A stretch of DNA of 64,000 nucleotides, taken from contig JAVHJL010000012.1 in assembly GCA_036971715.1 (NCBI GenBank), positions 1,364,001 through 1,428,000 of the forward strand, in the 5' to 3' direction. Positions 21,330 through 31,316 of the stretch are shown here, piece after piece (positions within the stretch are counted from its first letter, which is position 1; the number at the start of each line of letters is the position of its first letter). Under the pieces are notes generated by a model, which had not been told where the DNA came from, searched no databases, and saw only the letters and a list, made by a program, of their open reading frames with translations. A program made the position numbers and the translations under genes. The stretch comes from Arthrobotrys musiformis. Lineage: Eukaryota > Ascomycota > Orbiliomycetes > Orbiliales > Orbiliaceae.

Positions 21330-22070
21330 ACTAGGTAGTCACACTACAATATACTCTAGGGCTTATATGTCCATGTAAACTGGTTAAAAATTTGAATAGT
21401 CGGCGAAATAATTTGGCAAGAATCTTGAACTGAAGGTTGCCCACATAAGGAAGGTTGAATATGTGCGCAAGCGTAGAATCATCTGGACCTTCGCCTGCGA
21501 TCATCGATCATCGATTCGTTCGAGACTGCTTCGTTAGCACACAACCGGAGTATGGTATAAGTCCGAGAGGCTCTTAGAATCCCAAGGTACGGCAACGCAT
21601 AACGACCAACCAGAGTCTCATAACGTTTTCAAAATTTCAAAAGTGTTTGTCCAAAATTTCAAAATCCCATTGACGCAGCCTTTAGGGATGGCCGGTGGTC
21701 GATGGCCTTACGGGAGGCGATGGAAGAAGTGTAATAGAGAATGGGTAGTTGCATATCATGCTAATCAGTGAAGAAATTACTGAATCAGGACACGCAGGTG
21801 GAGAAAATATCCAATAGCTGAATGGTGACTATGGCTAATTGGAATGATCAGCTGAGTTTTTGCATGCTTCTAGCTATACCGCCTATCGGGGCCAGTGAAT
21901 TTCATATAGAAATTTTAGGAAAGAGGATTTTATGCAAGTTCTTCGAAGTAGGTAGCTTGAAAATGTTTCAAACCTAACTTGACATCCAACGCATTTTTTT
22001 TTTCTCGCGCCTAGCCCTGAACTCAAACTATTAGATACACATTGATCAATCCAGTAATAGATGTGGATGA
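21330..22070. other. gene-free stretch with a dispersed repeat
   Basis: The segment 21710-21835 (gatggaagaagtgtaataga, caggacacgcag, gagaaaatatccaatagctg) reappears at 24115-24210 in the same orientation. It ends in tgaatggtgact in both places. Otherwise nothing is seen. Confidence 0.55.
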
Positions 22071-22073
22071 TCA

Positions 22074-22367
22074 TCAAATTCTTGTATTACGTTCCTTCCA
22101 ACTACCTCTTTTTTTCTCAAACTTCGCACTTGTTAATGGCCACGATGAAGGGCGGTGATCGCCCTGTATCCGTAGAATTTTGACCAGAAAACGTCTGAAC
22201 TTCTCCGTTTTGGTTGGACACTCATCATCGAACTCGAAAACTGATATCTCTTCTTTTCTAAGAGCCTCAATGTTCGTAGCGGTTGACGAGGAATGACGGT
22301 GAGACGGGAGCCGCAATGGTCTGGGGGGAAGGGGCTTGCTTATGTCAAGCTTCGTAGCTTTATCCAT
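22074..22367 (-). CDS. unidentified ORF, 97 aa
   Basis: ATG at 22367. An N-terminal Pro/Arg/Ser-rich stretch (SKPLPPRPLRLPSHRHSSS) is followed by an acidic and then basic helical part. No signal peptide, no intron needed. A small hypothetical protein at best. Confidence 0.35.
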   Translation of the reverse strand: MDKATKLDISKPLPPRPLRLPSHRHSSSTATNIEALRKEEISVFEFDDECPTKTEKFRRFLVKILRIQGDHRPSSWPLTSAKFEKKRGSWKERNTRI

Positions 22368-22369
22368 TA

Positions 22370-22830
22370 TTGATGATTTTGGGAAGTAATGTCTTTGTGT
22401 TCTATGGCGGACCCGCTTTATTATTGTTGTTCCGATATATCGATGATATATATGCTAATCGAGCTCCGCAATTCCAAGCCAAATTTCTAAAGCCAACCAA
22501 CACACCTAGAAATAGGAACGTCTAACGACCTCGACGAACACAAATCAGGTTCTAGGTACGTTGTTGTAAACCGCGTGACCTCATATGATTAGTCGAATAT
22601 AAATTATATTTAGTATATGTAAACTTGAATGACCAGTCGATATGAATATATTTAAGATATGTACAACTAGATTTCAACAACACACGGAACCCAACTAACA
22701 CCCAACTCTACCCGAATTTCCGCGAGTGAATTCGGCCAGGGACAGGGATGAAGCAATGGTTACCCGCAACTTTGGGATTTCCTGTCGATCGCCAAAGCTA
22801 CTAGCTCTTTAGGCTGCCCATATATTAAAA
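22370..22830. other. non-coding stretch
   Basis: AT-rich, with two diverged copies of a tgaccagtcgatatgaatat / tgattagtcgaatataaatt motif near 22585-22660. No gene is seen. Confidence 0.4.
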
Positions 22831-22838
22831 TGCATTGG

Positions 22839-23354
22839 TCATAGTAAAAACGGGACTGTAGGAGCAGCGACCTGCAAACGGCATTCGTTGGCTCGAGTTC
22901 CAATATTCAGCCGTCCTTGTCCACATTTTGGACACCAAATTTCGGATCCAACCGGCAGCAAAATGGCGATATCCTCGTGAGAAAATCCTTTTAAACAATT
23001 CCGATTGTCGCACTGAAACATTGTATCTATAGCAAAGTTTGAGGGAGTAGAGAGAATACTGTGGATCCGAAGGAGACGAAATAGAATTGAATCAATGGCA
23101 GTATCATGTGAGACAGTATATTTGATATCAGCCGTAAGTTTAATGAAGCGATTCCTTCTTAGCTTATATAAAGCTCGCGAAGCGGCTTTCGCGATATCGT
23201 GGTCAAACTACTCTAGACCAATCACCTTCAGTATTTGGTCGCGTGTTAACCCGAGGCATTCTTCTTGGGAAATAGCCTTAAAAGTCGCGACGATAAGTGC
23301 ATAGTCTTCGTCCCTATCAAAAAATGCTTCAATCGTCCCTCTGGTCCATTCGAA
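22839..23354 (-). pseudogene. unknown helical protein with C-terminal zinc-ribbon-like motif, one in-frame TAG
   Basis: A single minus-strand frame of about 170 codons from 23354 to TAA at 22839 is broken only by TAG at 23218-23220. Before the stop: TRGTIEAFFDRDEDYALIV and LGLTRDQILKVIGLE. After it: HDIAKAASRALYKLRRNRF, then FQCDNRNCLKGFS and IWCPKCGQG, a C-x4-C...C-x2-C pattern. The second half has its own ATG at 23021. No family is recognised. The TAG may be a nonsense mutation, or part of an intron if splice sites outside my view exist. Confidence 0.5.
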
Positions 23355-23519
23355 TTAGTTATTTATACGCTTCGTGTCTCGCGTCTATAAACCTAGATGA
23401 TGGCTTTGATCGCGAATCTGGGTTTCATTAAACCAGAGTACCAAAACGTTTTTTCAAAAGTTCAAAATTTCAAAAGTGTTTTAAAATTCTAAAACCCCAA
23501 AACTTTTTTTATCAAGCAC

Positions 23520-23695
23520 AAAAATCTAAGAACGAATAATATGCAGGCCCACCTTCATGCCTACCCACAGGCCTACCTACAGGCTTATAGACAGGTCAGT
23601 AGGTAGGAAGGTGGGTAGGAAGGTGGGTAGGAAGTAGGTGGCCGGCGGTGTGATTTTGTGTTGGGTGTCAAGTTTTTGTAGGCTGGCAGTAGAGA
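23520..23695. repeat. GGTAGGAAGG-type array with imperfect inverted symmetry
   Basis: cctacccacaggcctaccta is answered by ggtaggaaggtgggtaggaa on the same strand at 23595-23635. It resembles the arms of MITE E and the flank at 17820, and is probably a MITE fragment. Confidence 0.45.
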
Positions 23696-23807
23696 AAAAC
23701 CATCCATAGCGGTTTTCGGTTTTCTAATTAAGAAACCAAACCACTCCAAAAAACCATCAAACTTTCTCAAAACCGTTAAATTTTTTAAAATTATTTGTTA
23801 AAACCTA
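23696..23807 (-). mobile_element. MITE B fragment
   Basis: aaccatccatagcggttttc and the following gtttcctaattaagaaacc-like part match one half of MITE B. It is cut by the minisatellite at 23809. Confidence 0.7.
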
Positions 23808-23808
23808 T

Positions 23809-23912
23809 GTTATAATTGTTATAATTGTTATAATTGTTATAATTGTTATAATTGTTATAATTGTTATAATTGTTATAATTGTTATAATTGTTATAATTGT
23901 TATAATTGTTAT
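23809..23912. repeat. 9-bp minisatellite (ttataattg)n
   Basis: About 11.5 exact copies of ttataattg. It continues directly from the truncated MITE B copy. Confidence 0.95.
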
Positions 23913-24195
23913 CGTCGGACCTTTTTCCTTCACCAATTCACAGCAATATCAAGATATTTCCCATCTTTCTGTGGAAGCATTAAATACTCTCCTCAGTATA
24001 GCCTTTCTGCATTACTTAATTTATTGCTGATGTAAAAAAATGAAACCGCACTTCCTGAAATTCAGTAATAAAGCGTGGACTGCTTATCGGTAACGGGCAG
24101 CGTCACTTTTGTGCGGAGGTGATGGAAGAAGTGTAATAGAAATTACTTAATCAGGACACGCAGATGCCAGTGGAGAAAATATCCAATAGCTGAAT

Positions 24196-24385
24196 GGTGA
24201 CTAGGGCATTACACTGGGCTCAAAACTGGGCTCTTGGCGGAGCTGCACGGATAACCCAGTTGGGACCGTTTATAAATAAGTCTCTCAAAATATTATATAT
24301 TTTAATTATTTTTTAATATTTTGACTTATTCTGTTTTTTCTAGTTGCTATTAAATTTTATTTGGCTTCTAACTTTTTACATCATC
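24196..24385. mobile_element. TIR element A, degenerate short copy
   Basis: Starts attacactgggctc. It carries tattttaattattttttaat and ctattaaattttatttggct, which match the subterminal part of element A at 6850-6900 in inverted order. The distal TIR is lost. Confidence 0.5.
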
Positions 24386-24479
24386 CTTCTACAATAGAAA
24401 TGCATACGTTCCCTACCTCACTCCCTTCTAGTAATCCTCCCGCCTCTCGTAGGTGGGTAACCTAGGTTCGGTGCCTAGC

Positions 24480-26560
24480 GTTACAACTGGTGGCGGTTTG
24501 TGTGTGGATTCCTGTTTGGTGCAGGACCACAAACAAGAAGTTCTGAAACCCGTTCTGTCTGGCCGGCAGGCAGGCCGGGGGAAAGGCGCCAAAGCCGGAG
24601 GATTAGGTTCACGCAGTCGGGGAAAGAGAAAGATAAGTTGTTGAGCAACAACGGAGATTGGGAGTCTACGTTGATGCACAACACGCACGAAAGGTGAGGA
24701 ATAATTGAAAATTGAAATGGAACTGAAAAATATTGAACAACACAAAGGTCGTCCCCGAAACTCTTCCATCTCCACTTCACTTCTCTACATCTTACCTTCT
24801 TACCTCACACCCCTTCATCTTATTCTTCCTCTCCCTTTCACCTTTCACCCTTCTTGCGTTTCACCCCTTTCCTGCTTCTTGTTACCCTTGTTGTTACCCT
24901 TGTCGTTACCTTGGCTAGTTAACCGATTACCCCTCACAAGCGTGCTATCCAACCGTAGTGAGGGGCTAACCGGTGTTAACCATTGGTTACTGATTACTTA
25001 CCATCCTTGCTACCTTACCTCCCATTTGACATCTCTTGTAGGTGATTGAGTGTGGAAGTGATTTAGTGCTCTGGGTGAGTCCGTACTTCTGTGAGGAAGT
25101 GATTTAGTGAGGACTGTTGATCACCGTTACCTGTCAATTGATATACTGCTTCGTCATATATGCCCAACAAGAAAAGAAGCAGAGCGAATAGAGTAAAAAA
25201 TCTGGTAGATGCAAGACGGAGTTACCTGGGATAGAAAAGGCGTTTTACCCTGAGAACCCCCGAGACAATGAAGATCCTGATGACAGTAAAAATAAAAAAC
25301 AGGATATAGATGATGACCCTGACAGCGCTCATGCAGTCTGTGATATATCGGACTGTGATCGAACTGCTTGTTGGCAAGCCCGGCTGGCCAGGTGGAGGAC
25401 TAAGAGAGATAAGAGAGACGCCAGTCGTTCTAGGACAAGGTCGAAGACTAAGGGAAAGTCGGGGAACCCAGTCACCGGATTCGAACCACTGGTGACGAAA
25501 AGGGCGGAAAGATATCAGGAGGATGGCGACCTACTGTTCCATGATGACGGCCACGGCAGGACGAGACTGTGTGTGCCGGGAACTGGAACTATACTGGGAA
25601 CCGAAGCTGACCTCAGAACCAGGCTCATTAGGGAGCACCACAACGCCACTACAGGGGGCCACGGCGGCTGGGAAAGGACATACGGAACGTTGAACAGAAA
25701 GTTCTTCTGGCCCAGAATGCACAAGGATGTAAGGAAATACGTCTTCAACTGCGATACATGCCAGAGGGCCAAACCGAAGGCCGGCAGGCCGGAAGGCCTC
25801 TTGATGCTATACCGATACCGGAAGGAAGATGGGAAAGAATAGGAATAGACTTCGTGGTGAAGCTACCGACGTCAACCAAGGGAAACAATACGATAGCCTC
25901 AATAATAGATCACACGACAAAAAGAGCTCATTTCCTGGCGTGCAAAGAGGAAATGACAGCAGAGGACTTCGCCAAACTCTTCAGTGAAAGATACGTCCTG
26001 CTACATGGCCTGCCCAGAGCCATAGTCTCAGACAGGGACCCCAGGTTTATTGCCGACTTCTAGAGAATGGTAATAGACAAATGGGACGTGACAAGGCTGT
26101 TGAGCAGTGCGAGCCACTCCTAAACAGACGGACAGATAGAAAAGGCGAACGACATTATCATGACCTATCTTAAATGCCTCGCAGTACACATACCGGACGA
26201 CTGGGACGAGAAACTGCCAATGGGTGAATTTGCGTATAACTGCATTTACCAAACATCGATTCAGCAGTCCCCATTTGAACTGGATATTGGATATAACTCA
26301 AGGGCGCCAATAGACGTTGTATTGGCAGGGGTACAACCGATAGGGGACAAAGCGATGAGGGGCCAGAATTTCGCAGAAAAAATGGAGGCATCACTCAAAG
26401 CAGCAAGGGATACCCTGAAGGAAGTGCAAGACCGTCAGGCGACAGAAGCAAATAAGAAAAGAAAGGAACATGGCTTCAAGGAAGGAGACGAGGTGTACCT
26501 TAGTACGAAGGACCAATCAGATACAAAGAAACATGTAGTGTCGAGACTGCATTCGGTGGT
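24480..26560 (+). mobile_element. internally deleted Ty3/Gypsy element: leader, gag start and integrase only
   Basis: A possible primer-binding junction (tggtggcggtttgtg) lies near 24489. A long pyrimidine-rich leader follows, then ATG at 25168 opening a basic Gag-like start (KKRSRANRVKNLVDARRSYL). Without any reverse transcriptase the sequence passes to integrase: H2C2 zinc finger (REHHNATTGGHGGW ... CDTCQRAK), a frameshift near 25790, then the catalytic triad (IGIDFVVKLP, IVSDRDPRF, TDGQIEKAND). Stops lie at 26061 and about 26120. It ends in EGDEVYLSTK near 26515, just before the next gene. Protease, RT and RNase H are missing, so it is a deletion derivative. Confidence 0.8.
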
Positions 26561-26620
26561 CTGGCTAACATATTCTACATTTAAGTATTGCAAACAAATC
26601 GAAATTGTTCAAGTTGATCA

Positions 26621-27413
26621 TTATGTCACCGATACCCACTGCCACCATATTTTAATACGGTCAGTTTCTTCTCCTCCTAATTGCTGTTTAAATGGTCCTC
26701 TACAGACATCCAGGTCGCTCTCCCCAGTCTATTTCATTATTCAAGTTAGTGTATATATAAAAAACTAAACTGCTAGAGAAACTTGAACTTACACATCCCA
26801 GGCACTTGTCCTGGACGGTGAAAACAACACCTTCGGTAGCCATATCGCTGAACACTCGGACTTTCTTGCCGCAAAGGGGATTGTTACTCGGATTGGCACC
26901 GTCGAATGGTTCCATCCTTAACTTACTCATGGCGACAATGTAGTCGTCACTGGTATTGGTGAGGCCACATGATCCGAGACCACAATCAAAGAATGTACCT
27001 TCACCATAGAAAAATCCAATCCCAAATACAAGAGATTAAAGGGTAGTTGATGGAGGCTCATTAGGGGACGGTTTGCTAAGGGTGGAAGCCGTTGACGTGG
27101 CTGGATCTTGCGGGGCAATAGGCGATATAGGCACGGTTGGGGGATCGGATGTTATCGTTAGGGGGGTTGATGGAGGCTTCGATTCAATAGATGAATAACA
27201 AATTTTGATGGTTTTGTCGAAGTTAACGTAGATGGTCGAGTAGATGGACTTGACTTCGACGACCGTCTCTGTTTTGGTATATGTACTGACAAGCAAAGCC
27301 CGCTTATTGTGATGGTGGATTTGCAAATGGTGAGTCGGCACTAATGGTGTAGTTGTAACGAAAGTCAGGTATAAAACTGCAAATGCTATATAGGTCTTGG
27401 GGAGTTCCTTCAT
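26621..27413 (-). CDS. secreted RlpA-like double-psi beta-barrel protein
   Basis: ATG at 27413 opens a signal peptide (YIAFAVLYLTFVTTTPL), a KR processing site, a TKTETVVEVKSIYSTIYV segment and a Pro/Thr/Ser linker. The C-terminal barrel has FFDCGLGSCGLTNTSDDYIV, NPLCGKKVRVF and FTVQDKCLGC. It is spliced at 26729-26792 (64 nt, GTAAGT...CACTAAC...ATAG) to TGESDLDVCRGPF and EETDRIKIWWQW, ending at TAA 26621. The order matches fungal RlpA-like/Asp f 7-homologue proteins, secreted wall-associated barrels related to expansins. One TAA at 27036-27038 lies in frame between linker and barrel. It is either removed by an unseen intron or a nonsense mutation. Confidence 0.75.
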
Positions 27414-27600
27414 GATATATAAAGCATTATGTAATATGCAATTGCAAAATCCTGATATAGGCGTCCTGGAGGGAGCAAAGATAAATATATCGGAGCGCAA
27501 ACTCGGGAGCGGCGCCGGAAACACGAGCCCAATTTGAGGCCCTGGGCTTTCTTCTCTTTTTTCAAGTTTTCTTTTGAATTTTATAGTAATAATAATAATA

Positions 27601-28166
27601 ATGCCCGACCGCGAGCCGGGGATCAACGTTAACCACATATTTTACCTGACCTTCAAGTTAATTATAATGCTGAAAATAACAAAACCCCGGTGAGGCCGGG
27701 TTTTATGCCACGTGGAAAAATAATAATATTCAATCTTTCTAGAAGTTTCCATGGAACCTCCGCTCCTACCTACGCTCCTAGCCGCGCTCCTAGTACCTTC
27801 CTACTAAAATAAAATAAAATAAAATACAATAAAACTGCATTACAGCGGCGCTGTACTTAAACCCGACTGCCTAAATCTTCATCTTAATTTTCTTTTATTT
27901 TTTTATTTCTGTATTTTATTTTATTTTATTTTATTATATTTAAATATATATTTTATTTTATTTTACTTTATTTTATTAGGAAGTACGGAAGGTAGGTAGG
28001 TAGGAGCGTACATTCCATTGAAGCTTCTAGAAGCTTCTTGAACTATCCAAGTTTTTCCACGTGGCATGGAACCTCACCGGGGTTTTGTTATTTTCAGCAT
28101 TATCTAAGGTCAGGTAGTAAAATATGTGGTTAACGCTGATCCCCGACCTACAGTCCGAGTCGGGCA
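27601..28166. mobile_element. MITE D, about 565 bp, long inverted repeats
   Basis: The left arm atgcccgaccgcgagccggg...gttaaccacatattttacct returns inverted at 28060-28166. Both arms include gctgaaaataacaaaacccc and gccacgtggaaaaa. The interior has (aaaat)n and (tttta)n runs and GGTAGG/CCTACC stretches. No ORF. It lies immediately upstream of the RlpA-like gene. Confidence 0.8.
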
Positions 28167-28316
28167 TAGCAAAACAAAATAAAATTGTTATACCTTACCC
28201 AGGTCTCCTCAGGCTTTGCAGGGATCGCCAAGTAAGCTTAGCACTCTGATAGTTTCTCAACTGTATTAGTTCAGGGTCTCTTGGTAAGTTCTGTCGATAT
28301 TGCGGAGCAATATAAT

Positions 28317-28575
28317 TAGAGAATGACATGGGGCGGTTTGGGTCGGGTTTTCCATATCAAAAACCATCCATAGCGGTTTTCGGTTTTCTAATTAACTTAA
28401 TATTTACTACTAATATTTAAAAAAAAAAAAAAAATTTATATTATTTTATTAATAAACCGATCCAAACCAAACCTAATTTTTATTTATGAAAACCAAACTA
28501 ACCCAAACCGTTCTTGGCGGGTTGGATTGGTTTGGTTTGCGGTTCAAGTTTAAACCGCCCCCATGTCAATCTCTA
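28317..28575 (-). mobile_element. MITE B, near-complete inverted copy
   Basis: Starts tagagaatgacatggggcgg and ends cgcccccatgtcaatctcta, the reverse orientation of the 9482 copy. About 55 bp of the interior is deleted. Confidence 0.75.
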
Positions 28576-29090
28576 AACAAAATAAACCGAACAACCCATA
28601 AAATCATAATTTTATAGTTATGTAATTTTTTTTAATGTTCAAAATACTAAGAATACCTGCAGTAGTAGGTTTTTTTCCTGGGTCGGTAATTAAATATTGA
28701 GATAGTGCTTCTCTCATTTCTTTAAATCTTTTTTCCTGAAATATAAGATGTTTCATTTTAACGCAACTGCGTCACGGTCACTGACAGTTCTGAGATTCAA
28801 CTTGAATAATTTTCATTCTGTATATTACTTTAAATATATTGTTGAGAAATACCTCGCTTTTATTCTAAGATAGTATATTCTGCTGCCCACACGTCTATTT
28901 TCCCGTTGATCTGCTTGTGGTACGACTTGAGCTGGTTTTTACAGCACATGCTTGGCACAAAGTTCTACATGAATTTTTATAACTTTGGGTTCACTGGCGG
29001 GAAAACCTAAAATTTAATTAAAATTTAAAATCAATTCGGCAAAAACAAAGCTCTTGGAAATGCTCAAAAGCAAGTCAAATTGAAAAACAT
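28576..29090. other. AT-rich non-coding stretch with a short dispersed repeat
   Basis: At 28630-28695, ctaagaatacctgcagtagt and the following ttcctgggt...gataa recur diverged at 59065-59115. Nothing else is seen. Confidence 0.4.
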
Positions 29091-29096
29091 TAATTT

Positions 29097-29655
29097 TTGG
29101 TGGAGTTATTATTAAATAGTCCCAAATGGGCTGTCGGTACCGTGGCTGAAGAGCCCGCCAAGAGCCTAAAATCGGGCCTAATGTCATGCCCTACGTCGAC
29201 GACAAAGCAACTTCACTCGGCCATTGGGAGGGAGAAGGGAGAGGTATTGAAATATTTAAAGTGCCCTAATTGCCGTTTTCCTTTCATTAGTTTTCTCCCT
29301 TATACCGAGAGTTAATCTGCCGAGGGTATACTGCTGGATCCGATACCCGTCACAAAAATAGCTGCAGTCCTGCATGATGAATATCCCCACTGCATTTTTC
29401 GGCAGTAGCTTTAAGGAACATGGCTATCTTTATCGACGGTCAACGGCAATTTTATCATCATTTTTGGTCCTTCGTTTTGCCGCTTCAATCGTCCTATCAT
29501 CGATCCTCCTTCTATTCTCGGAGCGGTCTAGCTGCCCAAGGAAGTGCCAACAATTTACAATTGAAGAGAGTCACTTTATTAGAATGGTTTTGGTGGTGAG
29601 TTTGTGGGACGCTTATCAGCAGTTCTTGGATAAACTCGGAATTTCATTTAACTAG
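29097..29655 (+). CDS. two unidentified small ORFs
   Basis: Frame 29097-29315 ends in a C-x2-C motif (YLKCPNCRFPF). Frame 29374-29655 (ATG) carries a hydrophobic segment at about residues 24-48 (LSSFLVLRFAASIVLSSILL). They are 58 bp apart and could be fragments of one gene. No homology. A membrane or secreted product is possible. Confidence 0.25.
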
Positions 29656-29659
29656 TTGT

Positions 29660-30020
29660 CATTACCTATCTAAATATATATACAGTCGCCGACGAAGCCA
29701 AGCGGGACGCTGGACCTACCCGTACGGTCGAAAAGGGGATAGTACTTTCTTGCATCGATGCATCTTGTCTATTTAACTAGCTATGTTCGCTGTCATGTAT
29801 TTAGAAACCAAGCAACAATTTAAGTATCAATCTGTATCTACACTAGTACACCTTCTCCTGCCTTGCGACATTTGTGTATTACCTTGATACCTCGACTAGT
29901 CTCTATACGATTTCTTACAATTTAATTTAAATATTATATAAAAATTTAAAATAATTTAAAATACTAGTTTAACTTAAACAGGTTAAACCTTGAACAACAA
30001 TTATTTTTTAATAAAATAAA
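29660..30020. other. non-coding stretch
   Basis: AT-rich from 29925, no gene seen. Confidence 0.4.
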
Positions 30021-30021
30021 C

Positions 30022-30095
30022 TAGAGAATGACATGGGGCGGTTTGGGTCGGGTTTTCCATATCAAAAACCATCCATAGCGGTTTTCGGTTTTCTA
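30022..30095 (-). mobile_element. MITE B, truncated terminal fragment
   Basis: tagagaatgacatggggcgg to gcggttttcggttttcta matches the end of MITE B. It breaks off exactly where tgtcacgcccacacc begins, so the following element truncated it. Confidence 0.7.
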
Positions 30096-31048
30096 TGTCA
30101 CGCCCACACCATATGACTAGTCCCAATTAGGCATATGGCTTGGCGCGACAAACATGCTTCTGATTCTGCGCTCCGTTTATCCCACAGAAAGATTTAGTTC
30201 ATAATTTGTTTATTCTTATTGTAAACATTCGTTCGGAGGAAATGAATCGATTTCCGACATCATGTAGAATGTGTTGTTTGACACAACACATTCGGTTTTG
30301 TTCGACCAGCGGAAATCCTAGCCACTGGCCCATCCCATCTTTTATGCAATGTTTGTCACAACACATGTATGACGGCTCGTTGCTCGTCGATGTGCTCGTC
30401 TCCAAGAGACGAGCGACGAGCAACCAGACGAGCAATGATTTTATATGCGATTTGTCTTTTGTATGGAAACTTCATCATGTATTTAAGACCCTCTGTGTGC
30501 ATTCAGATGAATCTTTCTTTGAATTTGTGGCCGTGGAGTCGAATTATGGGAGCGAGAGCTCCAGAAGGTAGTCCAAGTCAGGCCAAAACTTCAAACTCGA
30601 CGATTGTCAGGTATGATTTCAGTTCCGAGTTTACACCTAGAACCTAACCTCGAAGTACTGGCCTTCCTCGTAATACTATGCTAACGACGTTTCGCATTCT
30701 GCCGCCATGAGTTATAGGGACGTCCTAGAAATGCGGTCTATTCAGAAACTCACGGGGTCCAACAGACAGAATGATGAGCTCGACGATCGTCCGAGAGATT
30801 GTCAGCAGATAGATCCTGGGGGTAGACTAGGAAGCCCAATAGAACTGGGAAACCCGGCTCCGAACTCTATGGGGAACCACGATGCACATTTGGAGAGATC
30901 TCGGGGCTCCAGCTACCAGACAACCCAAGCTAGTACTCGAATTTACGGCCGCGAGCATGTTATGGCAGGATTGGGCTATTCCTTGGTTGTGAATATTAAG
31001 AAAACAACTTTGGGGCATACAAATCTACAATTACAAAATATGATATAA
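30096..31048 (+). mobile_element. retrotransposon 5' fragment (LTR-like start plus gag-like ORF)
   Basis: Begins TGTCACGCCCACACCATATG and at 30130-30150 carries CATATGGCTTGGCGCGACA, forming a terminal hairpin typical of some fungal LTRs. A second stem (gctcgtctc / gagacgagc) lies near 30390-30415. An ATG ORF at 30707-31048 starts SYRDVLEMRSIQKLTGSN, which resembles the N-terminus of Copia-type Gag, but then becomes unrecognisable. No pol follows. The Copia label is an inference. Confidence 0.4.
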
Positions 31049-31049
31049 G

Positions 31050-31310
31050 ATGTTATATGCTTCCAAAAAGGATAGTTACAGAGACTAAGAAACCACAATG
31101 CGCTTTTAAAAATACTCCCAAGGCTGATAACAAATCTTTCCTTAACATAAAGATCGAAGCGATAAAGCAAGTAGTCTGAATCAAGGAATTATTCCTAGGT
31201 TGGAGAAGATGGACAGTCCTCTTACTACATATTGTCAAAGTTATTAGTGATAGATCAATTATATTTCGCAGGATTAAAAACTACCCTGCAAAGTGAGATA
31301 TGTATCTAGA
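31050..31310. other. non-coding stretch
   Basis: Minus-strand frames here lack ATG or motif. No gene seen. Confidence 0.3.
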
Positions 31311-31316
31311 TATGAA

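Noticed and set aside
24428..24780. 115-codon minus-strand ORF
   Set aside because: Antisense to the leader of the deleted Gypsy element. Pyrimidine-rich leader makes long chance frames.
25470..25495. tRNA-like ggattcgaacc
   Set aside because: Lies inside the retroelement coding frame and has no tRNA context.
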